From Variovorax paradoxus (lineage in GTDB: Bacteria > Pseudomonadota > Gammaproteobacteria > Burkholderiales > Burkholderiaceae_C): a stretch of 64,000 nucleotides of DNA. This document shows positions 42,166-50,729 of the stretch, piece after piece. The notes below the pieces were generated by a model. It was not told where the DNA came from. It saw nothing but the letters and a program-made list of their open reading frames with translations, and searched no databases. The position numbers and the translations under genes are program-made. Location: NCBI RefSeq assembly GCF_024734665.1, contig NZ_CP102931.1:5268001-5332000 (forward strand), in the 5' to 3' direction. How positions within the stretch are numbered: position 1 is the first letter of the stretch; each line of letters begins with the position of its first letter.

Positions 42166-43095
42166 GTGATGACCTTCAAGCAACTCGAAGCCCTGTACTG
42201 GATCGCCCGGCTCGGCGGCTTCGCGCAGGCAGCCAACCAGCTCAACACCTCGCAGTCGGCCATCTCCAAGCGGGTGCACGAGCTGGAGCAGCTGTTCGAC
42301 ACCGAACTGTTCGACCGCAGCCAGCGCGCCGCGCGGCTCACCGAGAAGGGCGAAGAGATGTTCGTGCTCGCCCGCAAGCTGCTGGAGCAGCGCGACGCCG
42401 CCGTCGAGCAGTTCGGCAAGCCCGGCGTGGTGGAACGCCGTATCCGCGTCGGCGTGACCGAGCTGACCGCGATGACGTGGCTGCCGCGGCTGGTCGGACT
42501 CATCCAGCAGCACTACCCCAAGGTGATCCTCGAGCCCGACGTGGACGACAGCCTGCAACTGCGCGACAAGCTGCTGGCCGACGAGCTCGACCTCGTCATC
42601 GTGCCCGACACCTTTGCCGACTCGCGCCTGCCGCACAAGGTCATCGGCCAGGTGAAGAGCGCGTGGATGTGCAAGCCCGGCGTGGTGCCAGCCAACGGCA
42701 GCACCGTGCGGCTGCACGAACTGGCGCGACACCGCATGCTGGTGCAGGGCAACAACTCGGGCACGGGCCGCGCCTACGACGCGTGGATGAAAGAGCAAGG
42801 CGTGCAGCCCGCCAACGTGATCGTGGTGAGCAACCTGGTGGCGCTGACCGGGCTCACGGTATCGGGGCTGGGCGTGAGCTACCTGCCGCGCGAGTGCCTG
42901 CAGCCGCTGGTGGCGGCGGGCATGCTTACGGTGATCGACGTGACGCCAGCCTTGCCGGTGGTGCGCTACGTGGCGATGCACAAGGGCGAACACCGCAGCG
43001 CGCTCACTTCGTCCATCGTGATGCTGGCGCAGGAATGCTGCGACTTCACTCGGATGTTCCAGGCGCAGGCGGATGAGGAGTCGGTGCGGGATTGA
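42166..43095 (+). CDS. LysR-family transcriptional regulator
   Basis: A 309-residue regulator. The N-terminal winged helix is clear (FKQLEALYWIARLGGFAQAA, NQLNTSQSAISKRVHELEQL), followed by the linker helix and a two-lobed effector domain (RIRVGVTELTAMTWLPRLVG). The effector would be an amino acid or related compound if it controls the divergent binding-protein and aminotransferase genes. The GTG at 42166 has CAGGAG at a good distance; the ATG at 42169 is an equal alternative. Confidence 0.9.
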   Translation: MMTFKQLEALYWIARLGGFAQAANQLNTSQSAISKRVHELEQLFDTELFDRSQRAARLTEKGEEMFVLARKLLEQRDAAVEQFGKPGVVERRIRVGVTELTAMTWLPRLVGLIQQHYPKVILEPDVDDSLQLRDKLLADELDLVIVPDTFADSRLPHKVIGQVKSAWMCKPGVVPANGSTVRLHELARHRMLVQGNNSGTGRAYDAWMKEQGVQPANVIVVSNLVALTGLTVSGLGVSYLPRECLQPLVAAGMLTVIDVTPALPVVRYVAMHKGEHRSALTSSIVMLAQECCDFTRMFQAQADEESVRD

Positions 43096-43125
43096 TCGCG
43101 GGCGAGAGCGCCTGCCTCGTTGTCG

Positions 43126-43548
43126 TCAGAGCGTCAGAAAGGCGGCGATCAGCAATGCCACTGCAGCGACGATTGACGCCACGGCGCCGACCATGTTGCC
43201 GAGATAGACCAGCTTCCCCCACCCTGCCGTGCCTTCGGAAGACAGCCCACGCTGCCCCGAGATCGCCGCCAGCGGTGTCGACACGCAGAACCCGTAGGCC
43301 GACACGATCAGCGCAACGGCAATGAGCCAGAGCATCCATGCAGGAACGGTGAGCCAGGGCAGCACGGCCGCCGTCGCGAGCATCAGCGTCGCACCAATGG
43401 GCAGGCTCAGATGCGCGACGCGCCACGAGTTGACGATGTGAGCGGCGACTTCACGCTTGATCGCCTTCGCATAGGGTGCGCCCAGCAACAGCCCGAACAG
43501 GAGAACGATGGCGCCATGGAAGACGAGGTGACGCGCGGCGGGGTGCAT
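43126..43548 (-). CDS. Four-helix membrane protein, hydroxylaminobenzene mutase/styrene-oxide isomerase-like
   Basis: A 140-residue protein with four membrane segments. The opening RHLVFHGAIVLLFGLLLGAP and NSWRVAHLSLPIGATLMLATAAVLPWL resemble HabA-type hydroxylaminobenzene mutases and styrene-oxide isomerase-like membrane proteins, which share a His near the first helix. The match is by pattern only, so the function is uncertain. The ATG at 43548 is chosen because it starts the hydrophobic protein; the longer upstream frame is low-complexity. It converges with the LysR gene. Confidence 0.65.
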   Translation of the reverse strand: MHPAARHLVFHGAIVLLFGLLLGAPYAKAIKREVAAHIVNSWRVAHLSLPIGATLMLATAAVLPWLTVPAWMLWLIAVALIVSAYGFCVSTPLAAISGQRGLSSEGTAGWGKLVYLGNMVGAVASIVAAVALLIAAFLTL

Positions 43549-43621
43549 GTATGCGGTGATGTGGCGATGGGAGCCACATCCTACCGAGCCGGACTTGTGT
43601 GGCGCCCCTGCGGGGAACGCC

Positions 43622-43807
43622 TCAGTCGTTGTGCTCGACGGGGGACAGGTCCGGGTGCAATTGCCGCAGCGCCAGCGACAACTGGAGCACTCGCTCCCGC
43701 GCCCCCGGCTCACCCCGGGCCAGTGCGCCCAATGCTGCTTCGTAGTCGTCAGTGAGCTGCTGCCACAGCTCGAAATCGGCGCCAAGGCCTTCAGCGTCCT
43801 TGTCCAT
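43622..43807 (-). CDS. Small acidic hypothetical protein
   Basis: A 61-residue acidic protein, predicted helical (DFELWQQLTDDYEAALGALA, RVLQLSLALRQLHPDLSP). No family was recognised. It is supported by a good ribosome-binding site (TTGGAGC, 6-7 bases before the ATG) and normal codon use. It lies 73 bases upstream of the membrane protein gene in the same direction and may be cotranscribed. Confidence 0.6.
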   Translation of the reverse strand: MDKDAEGLGADFELWQQLTDDYEAALGALARGEPGARERVLQLSLALRQLHPDLSPVEHND

Positions 43808-43974
43808 CTTTGCTCCAAGTCGGAATTCGACGGCCGGTGAGTGCGTCAGTTTGACCGATTTTTGCCGGGAGCGTTAGAACTTTAGGGGTCGTGGGGTCAT
43901 ATCCAACTGGATACGACGCAATGCCAGTGCTGCAGCCGCTGACTTCGAGGGCCACCGATTCGGGGTTGTCCTTA

Positions 43975-43989
43975 TGAAAATATCTTTCA
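43975..43989. promoter_or_regulatory. Candidate RpiR box 1 (TGAAA-N5-TTTCA)
   Basis: Perfect inverted repeat TGAAA-ATATC-TTTCA, 137 bases upstream of the flavin oxidase start. The same 5-5-5 design occurs at 57658-57672 before the operon that contains the RpiR gene, so the two blocks are probably coregulated. The site is seen; the binding protein is inferred. Confidence 0.55.
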
Positions 43990-44056
43990 AACAATCCAAT
44001 AATTGACGTCAATATAGGCGGCGTTACGCGATATTTTCGTCAAATCAAGGAAATTA

Positions 44057-44071
44057 AGAAAAAGTCTTTCA
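44057..44071. promoter_or_regulatory. Candidate RpiR box 2 (one mismatch)
   Basis: AGAAA-AAGTC-TTTCA has one mismatch in the left arm relative to the box at 43975 and starts 82 bases after it. The second promoter region has the same layout, one perfect and one imperfect box, with starts 84 bases apart. Confidence 0.45.
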
Positions 44072-44125
44072 TTTCAGGCGCCTGCTTCCCGCTCACCGTC
44101 GCAAGACGACCATCAGAAAGTGCCC

Positions 44126-45655
44126 ATGACCATCACCGTGACACGCCAGGATGCTCGCTACAACACCCTGAAAAAGGGTTTCAACCTGCGATGGCCTGCA
44201 ACGGAGTCAGACGCCGCTTCGCGCATCGAACTGGCGGAGAACGCTGGCGATGCAGCCGCTGCCCTGCAGCGCATCGTCGATGCTGGCCTTCGGCCCACGT
44301 TGCGCAGCGGTGGGCATTGTTATGAAGACTTCGTCTCCAACAACCCCGACGGCGCGATCCTCGACCTGAGCCTGCTCAACCAGGCGAGCCCCACCAGCGG
44401 CGACGGGCGCTATCGCGTCGGCCCCGGCACGCAGAACTGGAACGAATACCTCGACCTGTACAAGCGCAGCAACGTCACGCTGCCTGGCGGCTCCTGCTAT
44501 TCGGTCGGCGCGGGCGGGCACATTTGCGGCGGCGGCTATGGCCTGCTGTCGCGCCTGCAGGGGCTGACGGTCGATTGGCTTTCGGCGGTAGACATCCTCA
44601 CGGTCGACTCCCGCGGCAAGGTAGTGCCACGCACCGTGGATGCGAGCCGCGAGCCCGATCTGTTCCGCGCATGCCGCGGCGCGGGCGGCGGCAACTTCGG
44701 CGCGATCACCAGCTATGTGTTCGACACCCTGCCGCCCGCGCCGCGCGAGGTCGCGCTGGCGGTGGTCGCGTTCGACTGGGCCACCATGACGCCCGAGCGC
44801 TTTGCCGCCCTGCTCTCCACCTACGGCGAATACTGGGCAACGCGCGGCAAATCGCCCGACACCTGGGGCATGTTCTCGCTGCTCAAGCTCACGCATCGCT
44901 CGTCGGGCCAGATCGTGATGCTGACGCAGTTCTGCAACCCCGACGGCACCTGCAACGACCTGACGGTGCTCAACGAATTCCTCGATCGCTTTCGCGCCTG
45001 CGCGCCGGTGCCCGCCAAGGGCCGTCCGCCAGGCGTGGGTCCGGCCCCGCAGCGCGATGCGGGGCAGTTACTGTGCTCCAAGCCACACACGGTGACACGC
45101 TACGACTGGCTCACGGCCACCCAGTACCTCAACGGCTCGGGCGACAACCAGCGCGGCAAATACAAGTCGGCCTACATGAAGCAGAACTTCAGCGCTCGCG
45201 AGGCGCAGCGCATCTACACGCACCTGACGCGCGTGATACCGGGTGTCGACCTCAGCCAGTCGCTGGTGCAGGTCGATTCGTACGGCGGCGCCGTCAACAA
45301 GCCCGAACGCATCGCCGACACCGCGGTGCCGCAGCGCGCTTCGATCATGAAGCTGCAGTACCAGACCTACTGGCGCGATGCGAAGGACGATGCCGGGCAT
45401 CTGCGCTGGATCGGCGATTTCTTCCGCGACGTGTACGGCACGCCCGACGTACCCGAACGCTACGCCGGCACGCCCTACCCCGGCGAGCGCTACGAGGGCT
45501 GCTACATCAACTACCCGGACAGCGACATGCTGGCCTACCCGTTCTGGTCGCAGCTCTACTACGGCGACCAGGGGCTCTACGACCTTCTGCGGAAGGTGAA
45601 GCGTCGGTATGACCCGAACAACATCTTTCACCATGCAATGTCTGTGCGGCCTTGA
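44126..45655 (+). CDS. FAD-linked oxidase with predicted bicovalent flavin (BBE/carbohydrate oxidase type)
   Basis: A 509-residue VAO-fold oxidoreductase. Both residues that anchor FAD in bicovalent enzymes are visible: His64 in [10 protein letters not shown] and Cys134 in [20 protein letters not shown] berberine-bridge-like C-terminus is present (YINYPDSDM ... [20 protein letters not shown], then NIFHHAMSV). Relatives oxidise the reducing end of sugars or oligosaccharides to lactones and make H2O2. The lactonase gene that follows fits this. No signal peptide is seen, so the enzyme should be cytoplasmic. The ATG at 44126 is preferred to a GTG two codons earlier. Confidence 0.86.
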   Translation: MTITVTRQDARYNTLKKGFNLRWPATESDAASRIELAENAGDAAAALQRIVDAGLRPTLRSGGHCYEDFVSNNPDGAILDLSLLNQASPTSGDGRYRVGPGTQNWNEYLDLYKRSNVTLPGGSCYSVGAGGHICGGGYGLLSRLQGLTVDWLSAVDILTVDSRGKVVPRTVDASREPDLFRACRGAGGGNFGAITSYVFDTLPPAPREVALAVVAFDWATMTPERFAALLSTYGEYWATRGKSPDTWGMFSLLKLTHRSSGQIVMLTQFCNPDGTCNDLTVLNEFLDRFRACAPVPAKGRPPGVGPAPQRDAGQLLCSKPHTVTRYDWLTATQYLNGSGDNQRGKYKSAYMKQNFSAREAQRIYTHLTRVIPGVDLSQSLVQVDSYGGAVNKPERIADTAVPQRASIMKLQYQTYWRDAKDDAGHLRWIGDFFRDVYGTPDVPERYAGTPYPGERYEGCYINYPDSDMLAYPFWSQLYYGDQGLYDLLRKVKRRYDPNNIFHHAMSVRP

Positions 45656-45781
45656 GATGAGCCCTCGCTTTTGTTTGTGGCGCGATCACGCCGACGGGGG
45701 ACATTCGCGGAGGGGAGTACCCGGTGTCATTCGCACACACCCTGAACAGCAACCACTGAGCCAAATCACAAGAGGAATCCC

Positions 45782-47020
45782 ATGACACATCGCCCTCAAC
45801 GCCGCACAGTCATGCAATGGATCGGCGGCACCTCCGCCCTCGGCGCCATGACGCCGTGGCTGCCCGCCAACGCACAAGCCCCGAGCCCGGCGGGAGCTCC
45901 GGTCAGCAACACACCAGCGCCGCGCTTCGCATATGTCGGCACCTACACCAGCGACGCACCGGGCGGCACGGCCGGCGGGCCCGCATCGAAGGGCATCTAT
46001 GTGCTCGCCATCAACGACGGCAGCTGGACGCAAGTGCAAGCCGTTCCAAGCGCGAACCCTTCGTTTCTCGCGGTGCACCCCAGCCAGCGATTCCTGTACG
46101 CGATCAACGAAATCGACACCTACCAGGGCCTGCCCACCGGAACTGCCGAAGCCTATGCCATCGATGAACGCAGTGGCCGCCTGACGCTGATCAACCGCCA
46201 GCCACTGTCACTCTCAGGCGTGATCCCGGCGCATCTGGCCGTGTCGCCGGATGGCCGCGCGCTGGTGGTGGCGCTGTATGGCGGCGGCGCCTACAACGTG
46301 CTGCCGATCGGTGCTGACGGCACGCTGGGCAAGGTCTCGAGCATTGAAAAGGAAACCGGCTCCGGCCCCGACACCGAAAGGCAGGAATCGCCGCACCCGC
46401 ACATGGTGCAGTTCGATGCCTCGGGCCAGCGCGTGCTCGCTACCGACCTCGGCAGCGACCGCATCAACGTCTTCACGCTCGCCGATGGCAAGCTGGCATT
46501 GCTCGGCCGCACGGCCACGCAGCCCGGCAGCGGCCCGCGCCACCTGGCGCTGCATCCGTCACAGCGCTTTCTCTATCTGGTGAACGAACTCGATGCCACC
46601 GTCGCCTGCTTCGGCTACGACGCGGCGAGTGGCAAGGTAGGCGAACAACGCCAGCAGATCTCGACCGTGCCGCAAGACTTCACCGGCCAGAAAAACTCGG
46701 CGGCACTGGTGATGCATCCCTCGGGGCAGTTTCTCTACGCGAGCAACCGCCGGCTGAAGTCGGAGCATCCGCTGGCCGACAGCATTGCAGCATTCCGCAT
46801 CGACGCAACCAGCGGCACGCTGACACCGCTGCAGCACTGGAGCGAAGGCCTGCGCTTCCCGCGCGCGCTGGCGATGGCGCCCAGTGGCAGTCACCTCTAC
46901 GCGCTCAGCCAAAAAGGCGACGCCATCCTGCGCCTGCGCATCGACCCCGCGAACGGCAAGCTGGACCAGCCGGTGCAGGTGGCACAAGTGCCGACACCGG
47001 TCTGCCTGGTGTTTGCCTAG
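45782..47020 (+). CDS. Tat-exported lactonase (seven-bladed beta-propeller, Pgl-like)
   Basis: A 412-residue protein of the lactonase family related to E. coli 6-phosphogluconolactonase (YbhE). A twin-arginine signal is present (PQRRTVMQWIGG, hydrophobic part GTSALGAMTPWLPANAQA). Blades show the usual words: RFAYVGTYTSDAPGG, FLAVHPSQRFLYAINE, PHPHMVQFDASGQRVLATDL, GSGPRHLALHPSQRFLYLVN, FPRALAMAPSGSHLYALSQ. It probably hydrolyses a sugar lactone in the periplasm, possibly the product of the upstream oxidase. Its TAG stop overlaps the stop of the convergent deacylase gene in a shared CTAG. Confidence 0.85.
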   Translation: MTHRPQRRTVMQWIGGTSALGAMTPWLPANAQAPSPAGAPVSNTPAPRFAYVGTYTSDAPGGTAGGPASKGIYVLAINDGSWTQVQAVPSANPSFLAVHPSQRFLYAINEIDTYQGLPTGTAEAYAIDERSGRLTLINRQPLSLSGVIPAHLAVSPDGRALVVALYGGGAYNVLPIGADGTLGKVSSIEKETGSGPDTERQESPHPHMVQFDASGQRVLATDLGSDRINVFTLADGKLALLGRTATQPGSGPRHLALHPSQRFLYLVNELDATVACFGYDAASGKVGEQRQQISTVPQDFTGQKNSAALVMHPSGQFLYASNRRLKSEHPLADSIAAFRIDATSGTLTPLQHWSEGLRFPRALAMAPSGSHLYALSQKGDAILRLRIDPANGKLDQPVQVAQVPTPVCLVFA

Positions 47021-48498
47021 TTAGCCCCGCGCGTGAGCATCCGGCCCGCGCGCGCCAGCACCCGTGCTTCGGCCTCGCCACCGCGGTAGGCCAGCACACC
47101 ATTCACGAACACGCGCTCCACACCAAGGCTCACGCCGTGCGGCTGGTCGTAGGTGGCGGTGTCGGCGATGGTCTCGGGGTCGAACACCACCACATCGGCC
47201 ATCGCGCCAGTTCGCAGCAGGCCACGATCGGCGATGCGCAGGTTGCGCGCGGTCATGCCAGTCATCTTGTGCACTGCCTGCTCCAGCGTGAATAGCCTGC
47301 GCTGGCGCCAGTAGCGCGCGAACACGCGCGGAAATGCGCCCCACAGGCGCGGATGCGGATGCCGGTCGTGCGGCAGGCCGTCGCTGCCGATCATGGTGAG
47401 CGGATGCGCGATGACGCGCTCCACGTCTTCTTCCTGCATCTGGAAGTAGCAGGCGCCGCCCGGTTTCAGGCGCAGGCAGGCTTCCTGCTCGGTGACGCCC
47501 CACTCTCGCGCGATGTCGGAGACCAGGCGCCCCGTCATCTCCGGATGCGGATCGGACCAAGTCAGCAGCACATCGATCACGCCATCGACAAGATCCTCGC
47601 GCAGCACGGTCGAGCCGGCCACGTAGGGATACACGTCCATCGCGATCTTCTGGCGCTGCGCCAGCGACTCGATCAGCGGCAGCGTCTCCTTGGTGCGGCC
47701 CCAGTTAGCAGGGCCGGCGCACTTGTGATGCGAGATGACGAGCGGCACGCCGGCGTTGAAGGCCGAGTCGCCGGCCTCGTGCAGCGCCTCGATGATCTGC
47801 TGCATCTCGCTGCGCAGATGCGTGGCGTACACGCCGCCGTGGCGGGCCACGACGCGCGCCAGCGCCGTTACCTCTTCGGCGGGCGCAGCAAAGGCCTCTT
47901 CGTAGAACAGTCCCGACGACATGCCGTGCGCACCGTCGGCCATGCAACTGTCGAGCAGCGCTTCCATGCGCGCCAGCTCGTCGGCGCTGGCAGGACGGTC
48001 CAGCGCTTCCATGGTCGCGAAGCGCAGCGTGGTGTGGCCGACCAGCGCTGCCACGTTGAGCGCCGGCTGCGTCGCATCGACGGCAGCGCGGTACTCGGCC
48101 ATGGTCGCGTGCTTGAACGAATCGGCACCCAGCAGCGTGAGCGGCGGCAGCGACTGCGGCGTGCGGTAGGGCGCGAGCGAGATGCCGCAGTTGCCCGTCA
48201 CCACCGTGGTGATGCCCTGCGACACCTTGGGCAGGCACAGCGGGTCGCGCAGCACGATGGCGTCGTCGTGCGTGTGCGCGTCGATGAAGCCGGGCGCGAT
48301 GACCTTGGCGCGGCAGTCGACGACTTCGACGTCGGCCAGTGCAAGGCCATCGGGCAGCCGTTCGCGCAGGCCTTCGCCGAGTGCGACGATGCGGTCGCCC
48401 TGCAGCAGCACGTCGCCGGGCCACGAAGGGCCACCCGAGCCGTCGACCACGAGACCGGCTTCGAGCAGGATGGCTTTGCCCGTCGTCGTCGCGCTCAC
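47017..48498 (-). CDS. N-acyl-D-amino-acid deacylase (D-aminoacylase)
   Basis: A 493-residue amidohydrolase-superfamily enzyme that removes the acyl group from N-acyl-D-amino acids. The metal site of known D-aminoacylases can be followed: GFIDAHTHDD (two His) near residue 75, the bridging Cys in VVTGNCGIS, His in VYATHLRSE, His in VISHHKC and the catalytic Asp in IGSDGLPHD. It is cytoplasmic. Its start overlaps the RpiR stop by 4 bases, so it is the last gene of the nine-gene minus-strand operon. Confidence 0.9.
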   Translation of the reverse strand: MSATTTGKAILLEAGLVVDGSGGPSWPGDVLLQGDRIVALGEGLRERLPDGLALADVEVVDCRAKVIAPGFIDAHTHDDAIVLRDPLCLPKVSQGITTVVTGNCGISLAPYRTPQSLPPLTLLGADSFKHATMAEYRAAVDATQPALNVAALVGHTTLRFATMEALDRPASADELARMEALLDSCMADGAHGMSSGLFYEEAFAAPAEEVTALARVVARHGGVYATHLRSEMQQIIEALHEAGDSAFNAGVPLVISHHKCAGPANWGRTKETLPLIESLAQRQKIAMDVYPYVAGSTVLREDLVDGVIDVLLTWSDPHPEMTGRLVSDIAREWGVTEQEACLRLKPGGACYFQMQEEDVERVIAHPLTMIGSDGLPHDRHPHPRLWGAFPRVFARYWRQRRLFTLEQAVHKMTGMTARNLRIADRGLLRTGAMADVVVFDPETIADTATYDQPHGVSLGVERVFVNGVLAYRGGEAEARVLARAGRMLTRGAN

Positions 48499-49409
48499 GA
48501 TGCGGTTCCCTTTTTGCTATTGATGCCGCCGCCGTCCCAGCTTTGCAGCGGGTGCGTGGTGGCGTCGATGCCGTGGCGCTGAAAGGCCTCGCGCGCGCGC
48601 TGAAGGCGCTGCACCGCGGGCTCGCCGCGGCGCTGGGCCACGAGCACGGTAAGAATTTCGATGGCCGTGAGGTGCGTCAGGTAGGCGTCGATGCCCACGT
48701 GCATCACCGCGTCGTCGGGCACCGAAAGGCCAAGCAGAAAGTCGGCCTTGGCCGCGAGCGCCGTGCCGGGCCGCGTGAGCGCGACCACCTTGGCGCCCTG
48801 CCCGCGCGCAATGTCCACCGCATCGAGCAGCGAGGGCATGCCGCCCACGTGCGAGATGGCGATGACCACGCCGCCCGGCCGCTGCGCCGCACCGGCCACC
48901 TGTTGCAGGTGGTAGTCGGCCCAGGCATTGGCCGAGAGGCCCAGCCTGAAGAGCCGCGCCTGAAGGTCGTTGGCCATGAACCATGATGTGGCGCCCGCGC
49001 CGTACAGGTCCACGTGCGGCGCCGCCGCAATGGCCGCCACGGCGCCGTCGAGCACCTGCATGTCGAGCTGGCCACGCACGCCCGAGACCGAGGCTGCAGC
49101 GCTGCGCGCGATCTTGCCGACCACTTCGTCGGCCGCGTCCTCGATGTTCACGCGGCGGTGCAGCGGCGAGCCGCCGAGCGCCAGCTCCTGCGCGAGCGCG
49201 AGCTTGAACTCACGCAGGCCGGCAAAGCCGAGATCGCGGCAGGTGCGCATGATGGTGGGCACCGAGCTGCGCGAGCGTTCGGCCAATTGCTCGAAGCTTT
49301 CTTCGAGCACGCGGTCGGGGTCTTCGAGGATCAGGTCGAGAATCGCGCGCCGCGTCGCCGGGGCGTCGCTGCGGATCTGCGCGATTTTCTGAAGCAGGGA
49401 GGGTGTCAT
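48495..49409 (-). CDS. MurR/RpiR-family transcriptional regulator
   Basis: A 304-residue regulator. The RpiR helix-turn-helix domain is at residues 1-80 (SFEQLAERSRSSVPTIMRTC, LGFAGLREFKLALAQEL) and a SIS domain near 115-260 (VDLYGAGATSWFMANDLQAR, VVIAISHVGGMPSLLDA, AKVVALTRPG). SIS domains usually bind phosphosugars or amino-sugar phosphates. Genes of this type near D-aminoacylases and Dpp-like importers are common. It sits inside the operon it probably controls. Candidate boxes are at 57574 and 57658, and at 43975 and 44057. Confidence 0.9.
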   Translation of the reverse strand: MTPSLLQKIAQIRSDAPATRRAILDLILEDPDRVLEESFEQLAERSRSSVPTIMRTCRDLGFAGLREFKLALAQELALGGSPLHRRVNIEDAADEVVGKIARSAAASVSGVRGQLDMQVLDGAVAAIAAAPHVDLYGAGATSWFMANDLQARLFRLGLSANAWADYHLQQVAGAAQRPGGVVIAISHVGGMPSLLDAVDIARGQGAKVVALTRPGTALAAKADFLLGLSVPDDAVMHVGIDAYLTHLTAIEILTVLVAQRRGEPAVQRLQRAREAFQRHGIDATTHPLQSWDGGGINSKKGTAS

Positions 49410-49418
49410 GCAGCGTGC

Positions 49419-50726
49419 TCAGAAGTGCATGGCGACGGCGTCGCTCACGCGGTAGTCGTTCTCGACCACAGGCATCCAGTGCCACTTGTCGAAAGTGGTG
49501 CAGGGATGCGAAATGCCGAGGCCGACGCGGTCGCCGACCTTGGGCGCTTCGGCTTCCTCGTTCGCATCCCAGCGCAGGTAGGCGTGCTGGTCGTTGAGCG
49601 CGGTGATCTTCCAGCCCGCAGGCACGGCCTGCGGCTGCAGCGCGCCGCGTGCCGCGCGTGCGATGGGCACGGGCAGCGAAAGATCAAAGGAGATGTCGCG
49701 CTTGCCGACCGCAAGAATCGCCAGGCCCGGCTCGGGGCGCGATTGCACCGTGGCCCAGACCTCCATCGCGGGTACCAGGCTCTCGCCACAACCGCAGCCC
49801 AGGCGCTCGTCGACCGCGCTCACCATGCGCTTGTAGAAACCATGGTCGTGCGTAACGTAGCAGCCCGAGCGCAGCAGGCCGCGCACCGGCGCGCCGAGCG
49901 CGGGCTTCAGGCGCCCAGCCACGAGATCGAAGATGGCGGAGCCACCGGCCGAAACCAGCACCTCGCCGGTCTCGAAAAGCTTTTCTGTGTCGCAATGGCG
50001 CGCTACCGCTTCCACGCGGTCCATCAGCGTCTTCGCGTAGGCCGCGTCGGGCTCGCTCTGGCCGGTGGCGCCCTGCCCTTCGTAGCACTCGATACCCACG
50101 AGCTTGACCGCATCGCTCGCACGCAGCCGCGTGGCCAGCTCCACCGCTTGCTCGTGCGTGCGGCAGCCGGTGCGCGCGCCGTCGACGCCGATCTCGATCA
50201 TCACCTCGAAGGGCACGCTCGCGGGGTGGCGCTTCGCCCAGTCCTCGATCAGCGCGAGCTGCGCCAGCGAATCGACCAGGAACACGATGCGCAGGTCGAC
50301 ATGCTCGCTCAGCAGCATCTGGATGCCCGCGAGGTCTTCGTCGCTCACCACCTGGTTGGCGATGACCGTGCGGCGAGCGCCTGCCGCCACGCCAACAGCC
50401 AGCTGCGTGACTGTGGCAAAGGTCAGGCCCCACGCGCCGGCGTCGAGCTGGCGCTGGAAGAGCTGCGGCGACATGGTGGTCTTGCCATGCGGCGCGAGGT
50501 CGATGCCCCACTCGCGCACGCGCGACTGCATCCACGCGAGGTTGTGTTCGAGCGCCTCGCGCTTGAGCACAGCCAGTGGCAGCGGCAGGTCACCGGCGAG
50601 CACGTTCCATCCGGCAGCGCCGATCTCGCTGCGGCGGCGCGGCGCCTGGGTGCGCGGGTAGCCCTTGAAGTTGCTGCCCAGCAGCGGGTCGTTGAAATCG
50701 TTGGCGGCGACGGCTTTGTCAGTCAT
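49419..50726 (-). CDS. D-amino acid deaminase-like PLP enzyme (DSD1/alanine racemase-fold)
   Basis: A 435-residue fold-type III PLP enzyme related to metal-dependent D-serine dehydratase and D-threonine aldolase. The PLP lysine lies in LAPHGKTTMSPQLFQRQLDA near residue 80, and the C-terminal metal motif is GISHPCTTFDKW. Such enzymes convert D-serine or D-threonine to oxo acids plus ammonia through an enamine/imine. It follows the importer genes and precedes the regulator by 9 bases. The exact amino acid is unknown. A RidA gene nearby would deal with the imine. Confidence 0.85.
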   Translation of the reverse strand: MTDKAVAANDFNDPLLGSNFKGYPRTQAPRRRSEIGAAGWNVLAGDLPLPLAVLKREALEHNLAWMQSRVREWGIDLAPHGKTTMSPQLFQRQLDAGAWGLTFATVTQLAVGVAAGARRTVIANQVVSDEDLAGIQMLLSEHVDLRIVFLVDSLAQLALIEDWAKRHPASVPFEVMIEIGVDGARTGCRTHEQAVELATRLRASDAVKLVGIECYEGQGATGQSEPDAAYAKTLMDRVEAVARHCDTEKLFETGEVLVSAGGSAIFDLVAGRLKPALGAPVRGLLRSGCYVTHDHGFYKRMVSAVDERLGCGCGESLVPAMEVWATVQSRPEPGLAILAVGKRDISFDLSLPVPIARAARGALQPQAVPAGWKITALNDQHAYLRWDANEEAEAPKVGDRVGLGISHPCTTFDKWHWMPVVENDYRVSDAVAMHF

Positions 50727-50729
50727 GGT

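Larger units (their letters stand above)
43808..44125. other. 318-bp AT-rich control region before the flavin oxidase gene
   Basis: No gene is seen here. The region is much more AT-rich than its surroundings and holds several symmetric sites: TATCCA-AC-TGGATA (43900-43913), TGAAA-ATATC-TTTCA (43975-43989), the perfect palindrome ATTGACGTCAAT (44002-44013) whose TTGACG could be a -35 element, and AGAAA-AAGTC-TTTCA (44057-44071). A 73-codon open frame on the minus strand (43791-44012) lacks support and is not called. Confidence 0.6.

Noticed and set aside
43791..44012. 73-codon minus-strand frame upstream of the small acidic protein gene
   Set aside because: No ribosome-binding site, no motif and it covers AT-rich DNA with operator-like sites.
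47017..47020. Overlapping convergent stop codons sharing CTAG as a regulatory element
   Set aside because: A four-base overlap of two TAG stops is simple compaction; nothing else in the sequence supports a function.
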